From Nicotiana tabacum (taxonomy: Eukaryota; Streptophyta; Magnoliopsida; Solanales; Solanaceae): DNA of 64,000 nt. The notes under the pieces are model-generated. The model was not told the DNA's origin and made no database searches. It saw only the letters and a list, made by a program, of their open reading frames with translations. The stretch is from NCBI RefSeq assembly GCF_000715075.1, contig NC_134100.1, forward strand, positions 26,342,609 through 26,406,608. The letters are read 5' to 3'. Position numbers and translations under genes: made by a program. Positions 9,946 to 20,836 of the stretch are shown in pieces; positions within the stretch are counted from its first letter, which is position 1; the number at the start of each line of letters is the position of its first letter.

Positions 9946-12900
9946 CGTTGTGCACTCGATGGCTCCAAAGCTTGAAGATCCCGATTCATTTACCATTCCA
10001 TGTACTATTGGAAGTGCAGATTTTGCAAAGGCCTTGTGTAATTTGGGAGCAAGTATAAATTTGATGCCTTACTCTGTATTCCAAACTTTGGGTATTGGTC
10101 AACCGAGAGCTATTTCCATGAGATTGCAAATGGCGGATTGAACAATCAAGAGTCTGCTTAGTATTATTGATGATGTTCTTGTCCGGGTTGACAAGTTAAT
10201 TTTGCTTGTGAATTTTATGATTCTTGACTGCGAAGTCGACTATGAGGTGCCTATAATATTGGGAAGCCCTTTCCTAGTAACAGGGAAGGCATTGGTTGAT
10301 GTGGAAGCTAGGGAGCTCACCTTCTGAGTGGGTGACGAAAAAGTTGTCTTCCACATTTGCAAATCAGTGAGGCAGCCGAATAGTACTGAGGTTTACTCTT
10401 TTATGGATCTTGTAATGGAAGTGATAGTTGATGGCACAAGTGCCATGATCAATGTAGAAGACCCTTTGGAAGCTGTATTGTTGAACCATGATGTGACTGA
10501 GGATGAAGGCTTGGTAGAGTATGTCAATGCTTTGCAAGGAATGGGTTCTTACTCATATGAACCTTGGAAGCTTTCCTTGGATCTTGAGAACCGAAAGACT
10601 CTACCAACAAAACCCTCAATCGAGGAACCACCTGTATTGGAGTTGAAGCCTTTACCTTCACACCTCAGGTATGAATTCTTAGGCCCTTGTACAAATTTAC
10701 ATGTTATTCTTTCTCCGTGCTTAACTAAATTGCAGGAAGATGCCATCCTTGAGGTGCTCCAAAAAAGGAAGAAGGCATTTGGATGGACTCTAGCTGATAT
10801 TCGAGGGATAAGCCCTGCCTTTTGCATGTACAAGATTATATTTGATGATGATGCCAAACCCTCCGTGGAACATCAAAGGAGGTTGAATGAGGCTATGCAA
10901 GAGGTCGTCAAGAAGGAAGTTATCAAGTGGCTAGATGCAGGGGTTGTGTATCCCATTTCGGATAGTTCATGGACTTCACCAATGCAATGCGTGCCGAAGA
11001 TGAATGTGGTTACAAATGAGAAAAGTGAGTTGATCCCTACTAGGACTATCACCGGATGGAGGGTATGCATGGATTACACGAAGCTGAACAAAGTGACCCG
11101 CAAAGATCATTGTCCATTGCCTTTTCTTGACCGGATATTGGATAGACTTACCGTGTGGGCCTACTATTACTTTTTGGATGGGTACTCAGGTTACAACTAG
11201 ATTTTTATTGCATCGAAAGACCAAGAGAAAACCACCTTCACATGTCCATATGGCACCTTTGCATTCTTATGGATGCCATTTGGTTTGAGTAATGCACCGG
11301 TTGCCTTTCAGTGGTGTATGATGGCTATCTTTACAGACATGGTGGAGGACTTCTTGGAAGTGTTCATGGATGATTTTAGTGTTGTGAGTGACTCTTTTGA
11401 AGAATGTTTGGGCAATCTTGACAAAGTGTTGGCCCGATGTGAAGAGACAAATCTAGTGCTTAATTCGAAAAAGTGACACTTTATGGTCGAGGAGGGCATT
11501 GTCCTCGACCATAAGATCTCAAAGAACGTTATCAAAGTGGAAAAGCGAAGATTGAAGTGATTTCAAAACTCCTTCCTACTTCTGTCAAGGGGGTTAGGAG
11601 CTTTCTTGGGTTTGCGAGGTTCTATCGAAGGTTCATCAAAGACTTCTCACAGGTGGTGAATCCCTTGTGCAAGTTGTTGGAATAGATGCAAAGTTTTTGT
11701 TCAATGATGATTGCATGAAAGCTTTTTAAGCCTCTAAATTATAGATTGACTTCCACTCCCATCATCAGCGCACCCAATTGGAGCTTGCCATTTGAGCTCA
11801 TATGCGATGCTAGTGACGTTGCGGTAGGAGTAGTTTTGGGGCAAAAGGTGAACAAGATGTTTCATCCAGTGTACTATGCAAGCAAAACTATGAATGATGC
11901 CAAGGTTAACTATACAGTGACGGAGAAAGAGTTGCTAGCAATAGTGTTTTCCATGGAAAAGTTTAGGCCTTATCTCATGGGTGCCAAAGTGATTGTTCAT
12001 ACTAATCATGCGGCACTCTGTTACTTGATGACCAAAAAGGACTCTAAAGCTAGATTGATGAGATAGGTTTTGTTGCTTCAAGAATTTGACCTAGAGATTA
12101 TTGATCAGAAGGAAGTTAAAATAAAGTGACAGACCACTTGTCCTGCTTGGAAGAGGAGGGGAGACCCAAAGATGGTCTCGAAATTAATGATGCATTTCAA
12201 GATGAACAACTCCTCTTTGTGTCTTTGAATAGTATTCCTTAGTTCACGGATGTGGCTAACTTTCTTGTGACCGGTATTGTCCCGAGTGAGCTCTCTTCTA
12301 ACCAAAGGAAGAAGCTTAAATGGGACAGTTTGGATTATTACTGGGATGAGCTTTATCTTGTCAATATTTGTACCAATGGTGTGGTCCAGAGATGTTCTCC
12401 GGAAGAGGAGCAAAGGAGTATTCTAGATGCTTGCCATTCCTTGTCCTATGGTGGTCATCATGGTGAGGCGAGAACTGCTTGAAATATTGTTACCTGTGAA
12501 TTTTATTGGCCTACCCTGTATAAAGATGTTGGTGATCTTGTTAAGAGATGTGATGAGTGTCAGAGAGCTAGTGGAATTTCTAAGAAGGATGAGATGCCTC
12601 TCACCACTATTCTTGAGATTTACATTCTTGATGTGTGGGGCATTGACTTCATGGGACCATTTGTGAGTTCATGTGGTAACACTTACATTCTGGTTACTGT
12701 TTATTATGTCTCCAAGTGGGTTGAAGCTATAGCTTTGCCCAACAATGAGGCACTGAGTGTGGTGGCTTTCTTAAAGAAAAATATCTTCACAAGGTTGGCA
12801 TTCCAAGGGCGATCATTAGTGATGGGCGGTCTTATTTTTGTAACAAGGCCTTCGATACTTTACTCTCCAAGTATGGTGTCAATCATAAAGTGTTAAGCCC

Positions 12901-13516
12901 TTATCATCCCCAGGCGAGTGGACAGGTTGAGGTCTCCAATAGGGAGATAAAGAGCATATTATCAAAAACTGTCAATGCAAATTGAACTGATTGGTCAAGG
13001 AAACTGGATGATGTCTTGTGGGCTTAAAGGACTGCTTACAAGACTCTGATTGGTATGTCTCTGTACCGGTTGGTCTTTGGGAAAGAATGCCATCTTCCGG
13101 TTGAGTTAGATCACAAGGCCATGTGGGCACTGAAGAAGTTAAATCTTGAGTGGGATGTTGCAGCAAATCTCCGGGTAGAGCAACTAAATGAACTTGATGA
13201 GTTTATGTTTCATGCCTATTCCAGCTCATCCTTGTATAAGGACAAGATGAAGTACTTAGATGACAAATATACCCGAAGCAAGGAATTCAAGGAGAGTGAC
13301 TTGGTTCTTCTATTCAACTCTCGGTTACGACTGTTTACGAGAAAGCTCAAGTCAAAATAGAGTGGCCCTTTTGAAGTGGTGCATGTAACTTCGTTTGGTG
13401 CTCTTGATTTGAAAAACAAAAATGGTGAAATCTTCCGAGTTGATGGGCATCGAGTGAAGCACTATCTTGGCATGTTTGATGATAGTCATGTGGTGGCAAT
13501 GATTCATTTCAAGTGA
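9946..13516 (+). pseudogene. pol: Athila pol: protease, reverse transcriptase, RNase H, integrase
   Basis: Protease (about 9990-10330) carries LCNLGASINLMP, in which the Asp expected in the DLGAS active site is Asn. Reverse transcriptase (about 10870-11560) has VCMDYTKLNKVTRKDHCPLP and an intact FMDDF catalytic motif. RNase H (about 11750-12060) shows ICDASDVAVGVVLGQ, KELLAIVF and a HTNHAALCYL segment. Integrase (about 12240-13500) keeps the zinc-finger CDECQR and the first catalytic Asp (WGIDFMGPF). The rest of the core is frameshifted, but the [12 protein letters not shown] segment with the Glu remains. The end is well preserved (EIFRVDGHRVKHYLG), stopping at 13514-13516. Stops or frameshifts occur at about 10139, 11198, 11474, 12064 and 12480. 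The enzymes would copy and insert the element; this copy is dead. Confidence 0.88.
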
Positions 13517-14842
13517 TTGATGGTAACATGCATTGTGCCGCGACGTTAAATCAGGCACTTATAGGGATGCAACCCGTGTGGTTTTCTTTCTTTTTGATTT
13601 TATTCTTAGTTAAGGCTTTGTTTTGGACTAACTGGTTGTGAAGTTTGTGTAGGAATTGTTTGTGCAGTGCACGAATGTTGTTGGAAAATTTTGCCTAAGT
13701 ATGAGAATTACGCTGACCACGCTTAAAATTTCGTGGTCAGCGGATGCTTTTTGCGGGGGCATAAATGGTCAGCGGACGCGGACTTGAAAAGTTCAGAATA
13801 GCAACTCTCTGAAGTTGTATTCGCATCCGCGGTTGAAATTTCGCGGTCCACATTACTCTATCGCGGCCGCGCTTGTTTTTTTGCTCTCAGCGGTTCCTTC
13901 TTGGTTACAACCCTTCAAAAAGGTAAAACCACAGACTTCGGTGGAATTTCCCAGCCGCGCCAAGTAGGTTTGTGGGTCCCTGTACTTTTAGTAGAAATAA
14001 AAAAGGTCATTAGCACTTTTACCCTTTTCGAACCCTAAACTCGCAATGAACCTAAAACAATGTTCATCATCTTATTGTTGATCTTTCAATATCAATTATT
14101 CAAGAGTTAGTCTACTTCTACACATCTCACAACTGGTATGCTAAATTCATCATATTGCTTTTATATTTTTTGCTTTTTTTGTCTATTAGTTTTAACTTCT
14201 TTTTAACTAGGGTTTGATTAATTCTCATAAGCTAAACATTGATGCTAAAACATTCATGTGGGTACTTGTTGTGCATGCCTAATAGGGGATAGGGTTGTCC
14301 ATTATACCTGCTAATTGCTATAAAAAAGTGAAACCCTACGTCTAAGAGAAGTCAAAAGTGAAACCGGTTTGGTATTACATTTCGTGGACAACGGTCAAAA
14401 TTGTGTTGTCCGCATTCATGCTTTGTGAGAACTAAGTTGCTTGTAAGTTTGTATACGCGGTGCTTTTTTCGCGGTCCACATTTGCCTTTACGTAGCCGCG
14501 TCCTTAATTTCGCGGTCAACGTTAATGTGTTTCAAAGAGTTGACAAATTGATTCCGTGGCCGCGTTCCTTTTTACACGGACCGCGATGCCCATTCCGCGG
14601 CCACTTCCCTTTTTCTGCTATCATCGGTGCATTCACTTCAGAGACTGGTAGTCTTATCCCTAATCATTCACGGCCGCATTCTTTTTTACGCGGACTGCGG
14701 TGTCCATTTCGCGGTTGCGCTCCTTTTTTCGCTCTTAGTGTACCCTTGCTTTTAGAAACACTATCAACATTTCATCTACTTTCCTTTGATGATTCCTTTA
14801 GCAACAATACTAATGTGATTGCATTGATTTTGTATGCAGATA
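13517..14842 (+). repeat. Athila spacer between pol and ORF3 with a CpG-rich motif array (about 13700-14735)
   Basis: No coding frame is credible. Motifs built from CGCGGTC, CCGCGG and CGCGGCCGCG recur at about 13729, 13826-13880, 14380, 14455-14522, 14550-14610 and 14668-14730. The densest part has an irregular unit of roughly 60-120 bp alternating a CGCGG block with a T-rich run. The open frame at 14401-14871 is an accident of this GC-rich array. Confidence 0.6.
14838..14839 (+). promoter_or_regulatory. Putative 3' splice site for Athila ORF3
   Basis: GATTTTGTATGCAG ends 3 bp before the ORF3 start codon at 14843. A T-rich tract precedes the AG. A spliced subgenomic RNA is the expected way to express an ORF placed after pol. 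The matching donor is not identified with confidence; AG|GTACAA at about 5924, just before gag, is one candidate. Confidence 0.45.
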
Positions 14843-16870
14843 ATGGTCCGATCAAGAGGGGAAAGCGATAAATCTAAAGGGAGGGCTGAATCCTCCCGAG
14901 GCATGGGAAAAGGAGGACAAAGGAAGGACCATGTTATCACTGGCGGTCCATAAATCTATAGGGAAGATGTGGGCAACCATCAAAACTGCGAACAAAGCTA
15001 CATCCCATTCTGATGGTAGTGAATATGTCCCTTCTCAGGAAATTTCGGAAGGAGACTCGGTGCCAACCCATATTCCCGCAAACTTTCAAGGGAAATTCCA
15101 GTTGCGAGACGAGCCTACACCCTCTTCTTCCTCTGAGTCGTCTGATGGCTTAGAGGAAAGTAGTGAGGCTTCAGCATCAGCTTCTCCACCTCCTACCCCA
15201 AGTGATGCAGCTCCAACCTTCACACCAGCCCCAGTAAATATTGATAGTAATGATGATGTCCCGGACGACGGGAGGGGTGGTGACACCAAGACAGGGGGGT
15301 TGGTGAGATCAAGGAACCCTGTGGTATGGCAAGACCAGTTTCTGAGTGAGAAAGCCTACCATAAGTTCCGAGAGTGGTGGCCTCAGAGGTCACTTACACT
15401 TGAGAGGGTATTCATTGAGCGAGATCTGCTATCGCACAACCCTAATGTCAAGAGGTGCTTCAATGAGAGAGGGGGGTGGAAGTACTTCACCATCAACTTA
15501 CTGGAGGCCAATGAACATTTGTTCAAAGAATTCTACACAAATGTTGCCCACATAAAAAAGGGCACATATTTGACCAAAGTCCGCAACATGAAGATTAAGT
15601 TTGATGGAAAGACTTTAAATGACTATGCTGGGTTCAATGATGAGGATGAGTCCCTTTATCTGGAGAAGGTGTCTATGGATGAGTTAGCCCGCCCTTGGCT
15701 TGCATCGGTGATTGTTATTCCTGGAACTACTCTAGCTTGGCTGACACCTGGGGTCCCGATCTATAGGAACACTCTGAACTTCAAAGCGAAGAGGTGTCTA
15801 ATTTTGTGTGCAGCCGGTTAGACCCTACTATGCATGACAGTGATATGCTGGTCTCCCGGGCTTGTGTGGGCTATCATGTCGGGGTACCCAATCAAAGTCA
15901 GGAATATTATGGCCAAGGTGATTGCCAAATCGGTTGGAAAGGATGAGAGCTCATATCCCTTCCCAAAATTCCTCACCATGTACCTAGAGGACCAGGAAGT
16001 AGAAGGAAGGGACTGTGATACCACAGTGAAGCCGAAGAGGCCATTTTCCTGGTACAACCTTCAGGGTCCGAACAACCCCAAGTCTAAGGGCAAAGCCACC
16101 ACTTCTACTGGCTAGTTTGAAGAGCCAGGGGTGGTGGCCACTGGTTCCGAGCCTTCTACATCTGAAGGTTCTTCTACTGCTATGCCACCTCCGGTATCCG
16201 GCCCTTCTATCACAGCCCCTTTATTTGTGCCCTCCACCTCATCGTACCCTCCAACTGCACTGCTGGTTAATTAGTTTTTATCCAGCATCAACAACGGATG
16301 TAGGTAGCTACATCAAAGCTCTCTGCCTTATCCAGTACGGTCATAGCTCAGGCAACTCCAGCACAGCTTCAAGTTCCTTCATCACTGGAGAATTCATTAA
16401 AGGAGCCTCTGGAAAACCAGAAGAAGCGCCTGGGCAACTAGGAGACAATTATGAAGGCTTTGGATGCATAAGGAAAAGCGATCAAAGACCTGGGCAAACA
16501 AATAAAGAAGATGAAGAAGACTCGGGCCTCAAAGGAGTCAGTAAAGCTACTGAAGAAGGAGGTAGAAAAGATTGCATTAGCTGGAGACATCTGACTAGAC
16601 TTACTCTTGGAGGAGCAAGTCCCAGCAACTCAGGCAGCAGAAGCACCAGAGCAGGAGGCTGACAGAGAGCCCATGAGAAGAGTGATGATCCCCTATGTTG
16701 AGGGTTCGAAAATTAAGCTGGAGGACTCCGAGAGAGATGACTCAGGCCAGCCACAGGACCCTGCCAGTGATCCTATACAGACAGAGGCATCAAAGGGAAT
16801 TTTCTTTTCTCTCTACCCTTCCCCTATTCTAATTTTGTTGTTAGCATTTAGGACAATGCTAATTTTTATT
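14843..16870 (+). pseudogene. Athila ORF3 (env-position ORF) with a plant-transposon-protein-like domain
   Basis: The frame starts at ATG 14843 (MVRSRGESDKSKGRAESSRG), hits a TAA at about 14951, and continues in a shifted frame as a Ser/Pro-rich acidic region. A folded domain follows at about 15340-16060, with FNERGGWKYFTINLLEANEH, EFYTNVAHIKKGT, RPWLASVIVIPGTT and YPFPKFLTMYLED. I recognise this pattern as the 'putative plant transposon protein' domain (Pfam PF20167-like); the Pfam number is from memory. A second break occurs at about 15819. The C-terminal part is charged and helical, then ends in a hydrophobic run (IFFSLYPSPILILLLAF, from about 16800) that could be a membrane segment. The exact stop is uncertain. 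ORFs here in Athila are called env-like by position; no fusion-protein motif is visible. Confidence 0.7.
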
Positions 16871-16884
16871 TGGGGGAGGGGGTG
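16868..16884 (+). other. Internal polypurine-tract-like sequence 1 of Athila
   Basis: TTTGGGGGAGGGGGTGG lies just after the ORF3 region, 1.8 kb before the 3' LTR. It has the composition of a PPT but is not next to an LTR. Confidence 0.4.
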
Positions 16885-18684
16885 GCCTTATTTTGATGAT
16901 GAATTGGATAATTGGTCTGTAATAACCTTGATACTATTTTTTTCTTTATTTTCTACTTATCCTAGTTTATTTTTGTACTTTTTTTACTTTTGGTATGTAT
17001 ATAAAGTTACCTTTCTATGTTTATATTCATTCTCGTTTTATGTATATTCGTCTCAATCCCCTATTGTGCATATTCAGTTTACTTTCCGTATTTTACTTTA
17101 TAACTTCTTTTGAAACTTTCCTTAATAGCATAGCCTCTTATTTCATTTAGTAGTTTCTTTTTTAATTTGTAGCTTCTTACTTTTACAAGTTTTTGTGATC
17201 AATAAGCATTTGATTTTCTTAATGTCATGGTTCTTTCCAAAGGTAGAATTTGTGTGAACCGGGTGGCTCTTCCCGATGATGGATGACATGACAACCTTCT
17301 TAAGGGTTTAAGTCCATTTTCTTTATGTTTTTGTGTAAATAGTAGTAATGAATAAAAGTGTCTCAGGCAAGCTCACTTCGGCCTAGCACATTTACCTTTG
17401 ACCTTATGGTTAGAAACAAGTTTATTGGCAAAGAATAGTTCTAGTTGTGACCTTTAGACTCTTGTGTTGACTAATTAATCACCGAATGGCTTTTTGGAGC
17501 CATTTGTGTTGCTCAATCTTAGCTATGGTTGTTGTGGGCCCTCGATTCTGTTCTCTTTAGCAATCCAACAGCTTGTGAGGTGAGGTATTGATTTGCAAGT
17601 CCAAGTCCCATGCCAATAAGTCTAGAACTTGCTCTGGATGTTTGTCTATGCGAAATTCTAAGTGTAGCTCGACTTGAGAAATGAATATAGGCTCTCCTTG
17701 ATTCAACCTGAAGCTTGGAAGTATCCATAGCCTACCAAATATGATATCCCTAGTCAACCCCGTCGAGCCGACGCCCTTATTCTTTCAATAACCATGATAC
17801 AAACCTTTATCCGTTCTAAAATGACCCTCTCTTGGCACCAGATCTTTCCTTAGGATAATTGGAAAAAGCATAAGTTTGGGGGGAGAGATGAGGAATGTGA
17901 AAGTGATAAAAAGTACAAAATGAATAAAAGGTAAGGCAAAAGAAAAGAAAGAAAAGCCCAAAAAAAGTCAAAAAAAAAGTGAATAATATGAAAAACAATG
18001 AAGGGAATCAATGAAAATAATGAAGAAAGGCGTGGAATGATTAGAAAAGGAGAAAAATGACTGTCATGAACAAGAAAGAGTGGCAGTGTGTCTCTCTAGT
18101 TCCCCTAAAGAAGAAGAAAATGACTCAAAGATTCAAGAAAGTGTAAGCCAAAATTAAAAAATGAAGTGCTTAAGGAAAGATGAAACCTTCACAGACCAAT
18201 TTATTCTACCTTGATCCAAAATCCTTCATTACATTCCCGCAAAAGTCCTATAGGATCTTGAGTTGAGTGAGCTTACATTAGTGGTGACTCACATAAGGGG
18301 TAAGCTTATGGTACTTGAAGCCGGACTTGTGACATTCCCTTGTGAGAGATGAGTGTGCTTCTTCACAATCCTTGTTTTGAGTGCTTCAATTCTTAAGTGA
18401 TATTTGCTTATGGAGAGTAGAGGAGAAAGAGTTTGGGTTCTACAACGACCTACGTAATAGAGCGAGCTTCCTTGGTAAATTCAGTCAACTCTTGATGCTT
18501 TTGTGTCGCACTAGAACTATGTTACTAAAAAGGTTGGGTGTAGTTGATAATGCATTTGTGTTGAGGGTAATTGTTAGTCTCAATTGATGCTTGATGAAGT
18601 CACCTTAGGACAACTGAAATTTTCCATTCTTTTGTCTTGTGGAGTTGGGAATTACTTTGTTTGCTTGAGGACATGCAAAAGCTT
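16885..18684 (+). other. Athila 3' untranslated region
   Basis: This 1.8-kb stretch has no coding frame. It is T-rich at first (16900-17220) and purine-rich at 17880-18190 (many GAAAAG/AAAAGAAAG runs). At 17871-17890 it contains a second PPT-like sequence, TAAGTTTGGGGGGAGAGATG. A long 3' UTR between the extra ORF and the PPT is usual for Athila. Confidence 0.6.
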
Positions 18685-18698
18685 AAGTTTGGGGAAGT
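18685..18698 (+). other. Athila polypurine tract
   Basis: AAGTTTGGGGAAGT abuts the 3' LTR start TGATAGC at 18699, the position required for plus-strand priming. Confidence 0.75.
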
Positions 18699-20265
18699 TG
18701 ATAGCTATGGATTTTAGCCTATCTTATGATCTCTTTTGCTTAAGTTTTGGATTAAAAATGAGTAAAAGTATTCCTGAAAACTAACTTAAGGTGCTTACTT
18801 GCAGGTTTTGTCAAAATGAGGCAAATAAGCCAAAATGAACTCATAAAGGAGTCAAACTTGCACAAGCCCAAAGATTGGAACTGGAGCGCTGTCACCGCTA
18901 TTATTACGCCGTCGCGTAAGACCCTTTGCTAAGACGATTAAAAATATGCTGCAGCAAAAATGATGTTCAGATAAGCTGCAGCCAAGTGCTAACACTGTCG
19001 TTGATCGCATTACAAAAGCAATGGCGCAAAACCATTAGCGCGGCCGTGAGTGAAATTGCACTGAGAGCGGAGATAGAGAATCAGAGACCTTGCAATATGA
19101 GCTCAAATGAGGAACGCGGTCCACGAACATTTTACGCGATCGCGATAGAAGCCAACTCTGACGTGATAGACTTTACGATGTCCATGAAACCTATCCCAAT
19201 CCAAGTCCAAAGTTGAAGAAACACGATCCGCGCTTGTTTTTGCGCGGACGCAAAAGTCCATGCACTGAGGCGCCTAGTATTTCACTGACAGTGGAATCCC
19301 CGTAAGGGTATTTTTGTCTAGTAATTTCAGCTGTGTATAAATAGATCTTTTTCATATTTTTAGGTTATCTTTTGTATCAATGAGCTCGTGAACCGTCGTA
19401 CTTTACCATTTAGAATAATGTTAGAGTAGCTTTACCTTATATTCTTAGATTTTCCTCTTGTAATCAACTTTTATGGCTTATATTTCATCTCCATCTTTGA
19501 TTTATACCTTGATTATGAGTAGCTAAACCCATTAGCTAGGGTTGTGACCCAACCCTAGTGTGGGTATTTAATGAGTTTTGAATTTTAGGGCTTAATTGTT
19601 TATGGGTTAGTTATAATTAGCTTGATTCATGCTTTAATTGTAGAATTAGTGGTTGCAAACACTGATTCGTGCCTTTATGACTTAGATTCTTCTTAAGAAA
19701 GAGAGACTAAGTCTAGGAAAATTAGGTTAACAAGGAATTGGGGTGCATTCAAGAGAATGATAGCCCTAATTAAAGGGTTAAACCTAGAGATAGTAATACC
19801 CGACTTGAGCCAATATCATTTGTATTGCATGAACACCCATATGAACTTGAGAAAGCCAAATTAGGCAAAGTCACTCAAACTACCGAGAGGTATAGAGTGA
19901 GTACTTATGTGTGATGGTTATATCACGACCCCAATCATAACAAGCTTGCCCTGAATTCTCGATACCCGTTAGATATCCACCTAGGTGGAAGTCACAACCC
20001 TAATGCTTTTTATCAATTGTGAAAACTCCTACAAAAACATTGTACTTAGAATATTTTCAGCAATCAATAGCATTAAACGTAGAATAGAAACAAATCCAAG
20101 CATGGTTAGAAGTGCAATTAAAAGCAACACGCATAGATAGATTAAATAAAAACCCAACTCCCAACCAATATTAACTCCTTGTGGATATAGATCCCGACCT
20201 TTCGGGTAAAAGCTGTATCGACCACTCCTTGCCATTATATAGCGGTGCAGGGTTGGAGCTGATCA
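18699..20265 (+). repeat. Athila 3' LTR
   Basis: The LTR runs from TGATAGCTATGG to GATCA and matches 4253-5815. Many differences from the 5' LTR are C/T or G/A changes at CpG or CHG sites in the CpG-motif region (18890-19260), as expected from methylation-linked deamination. TATAAATAG is at 19336-19344. Immediately beyond 20265 the interrupted antisense gene of Tat copy 1 resumes. Confidence 0.9.
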
Positions 20266-20450
20266 TGAACCTCAAGACCGGCTCACGTCCACCTGGTACC
20301 GAGGAGGTCTTTTCAACCTTAAAATCAGCAATGGTAGGGCACCTTGCTGGAGAATTCCTCAGGGCGAGGTTCCGCCGCATCCCCGCCGCCGGTGGGTCAT
20401 GATGAAGAAGCGGCCTCCTTTTGCGGTACAGTCTTAGAAGTTTTCGCCAT
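20266..20450 (-). pseudogene. First exon of the Tat antisense gene, cut off by the Athila insertion
   Basis: On the minus strand an ATG at 20450-20448 opens MAKTSKTVPQKEAASSS, followed after a stop by a Pro/Gly/Glu-rich part. A segment with DFKVEKTSSVPG and EPVLRF lies at the insertion point, reached after a short frame change. The protein continues at 4252 with an ITDDLLTKV segment. The phase across the two sides is consistent if one 5-bp target duplicate is removed. The N-terminus is Lys/Ser-rich, without a signal peptide. Confidence 0.65.
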
Positions 20451-20603
20451 TGTAGAATAGAAGAAAAGAGAATCAGGATGGTGTGCGATTCGCTAAAAGT
20501 TCAATAAATTTGGGGGCAAGAGTTGCAAAACAAAGGGATTTTTGAAAAAAAAGACAGGAATAGGAGGAGCTTTAACGTGAAGTTTGAATAAGGAAAGTTA
20601 GGG

Positions 20604-20611
20604 TACTTATA
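20604..20611 (-). promoter_or_regulatory. Putative TATA box of the Tat antisense gene
   Basis: On the minus strand CTATAAGTACCC (core TATAAGTA) lies 154 bp before the antisense ATG, with T/C-rich sequence between them, a normal distance for a plant promoter. It sits between the PPT/LTR and the antisense gene, pointing away from the LTR, so it would act separately from the sense LTR promoter. Confidence 0.45.
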
Positions 20612-20817
20612 GATTGCTGGTGACAGTTCAGAACTCGTAGTGGCCGACCAGCAACTGACAGGCATTTAATGCCTTGGTAACTGGACCGACGAGATGTTTC
20701 ATTACCCATTTGTCACTTACGTCATAGTCGGGTGTCTCAATGACCGCTCGTCGCTTACATCATGACCCATCGAGACGGGATTCGGAAGTTCATATTGTTT
20801 TTCATCATATTCTCTCC

Positions 20818-20831
20818 GAGAAATGAGGGGA
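20818..20831 (+). other. Polypurine tract of Tat copy 1
   Basis: GAGAAATGAGGGGA lies just before the 3' LTR. A few bases (CTATC) separate it from the sequence I take as the LTR start, so the exact LTR border could be 4-6 bp to the left. Confidence 0.6.
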
Positions 20832-20836
20832 CTATC

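Larger units (their letters stand above)
4253..20265 (+). mobile_element. Athila-type Ty3/gypsy retrotransposon, full length with two LTRs
   Basis: Two direct repeats (4253-5815 and 18699-20265) bound a 12.9-kb internal region holding, in order, a tRNA-Asp-type PBS, gag, pol, a third ORF, a long 3' UTR and a PPT. The order pol then an extra ORF, the PBS type and the gag/pol motifs identify the Athila lineage. It is inserted in the antisense gene of Tat copy 1. Flanking 5-mers are TGTAG (4248-4252) and TGAAC (20266-20270), a target duplication with 3 of 5 bases matching. Removing the element and one 5-mer leaves the host frame in phase, which supports these borders. In a sample of about 140 bp around the TATA box I count about 10 differences between the LTRs, so the insertion is old. 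Confidence 0.9.

Noticed and set aside
14401..14871. Open frame of 156 codons before Athila ORF3
   Set aside because: It lies in a GC-rich, repetitive noncoding spacer with no recognisable domain. Its length reflects the motif array, and the genuine ORF3 starts inside its end in another frame.
4253..20265. Paired 5-mers TGTAG/TGAAC dismissed at first as no target duplication for Athila
   Set aside because: Rejecting this border was reconsidered: the match is only 3 of 5, but the host antisense frame is in phase across the site, so I kept the border with reduced certainty and do not claim a perfect duplicate.
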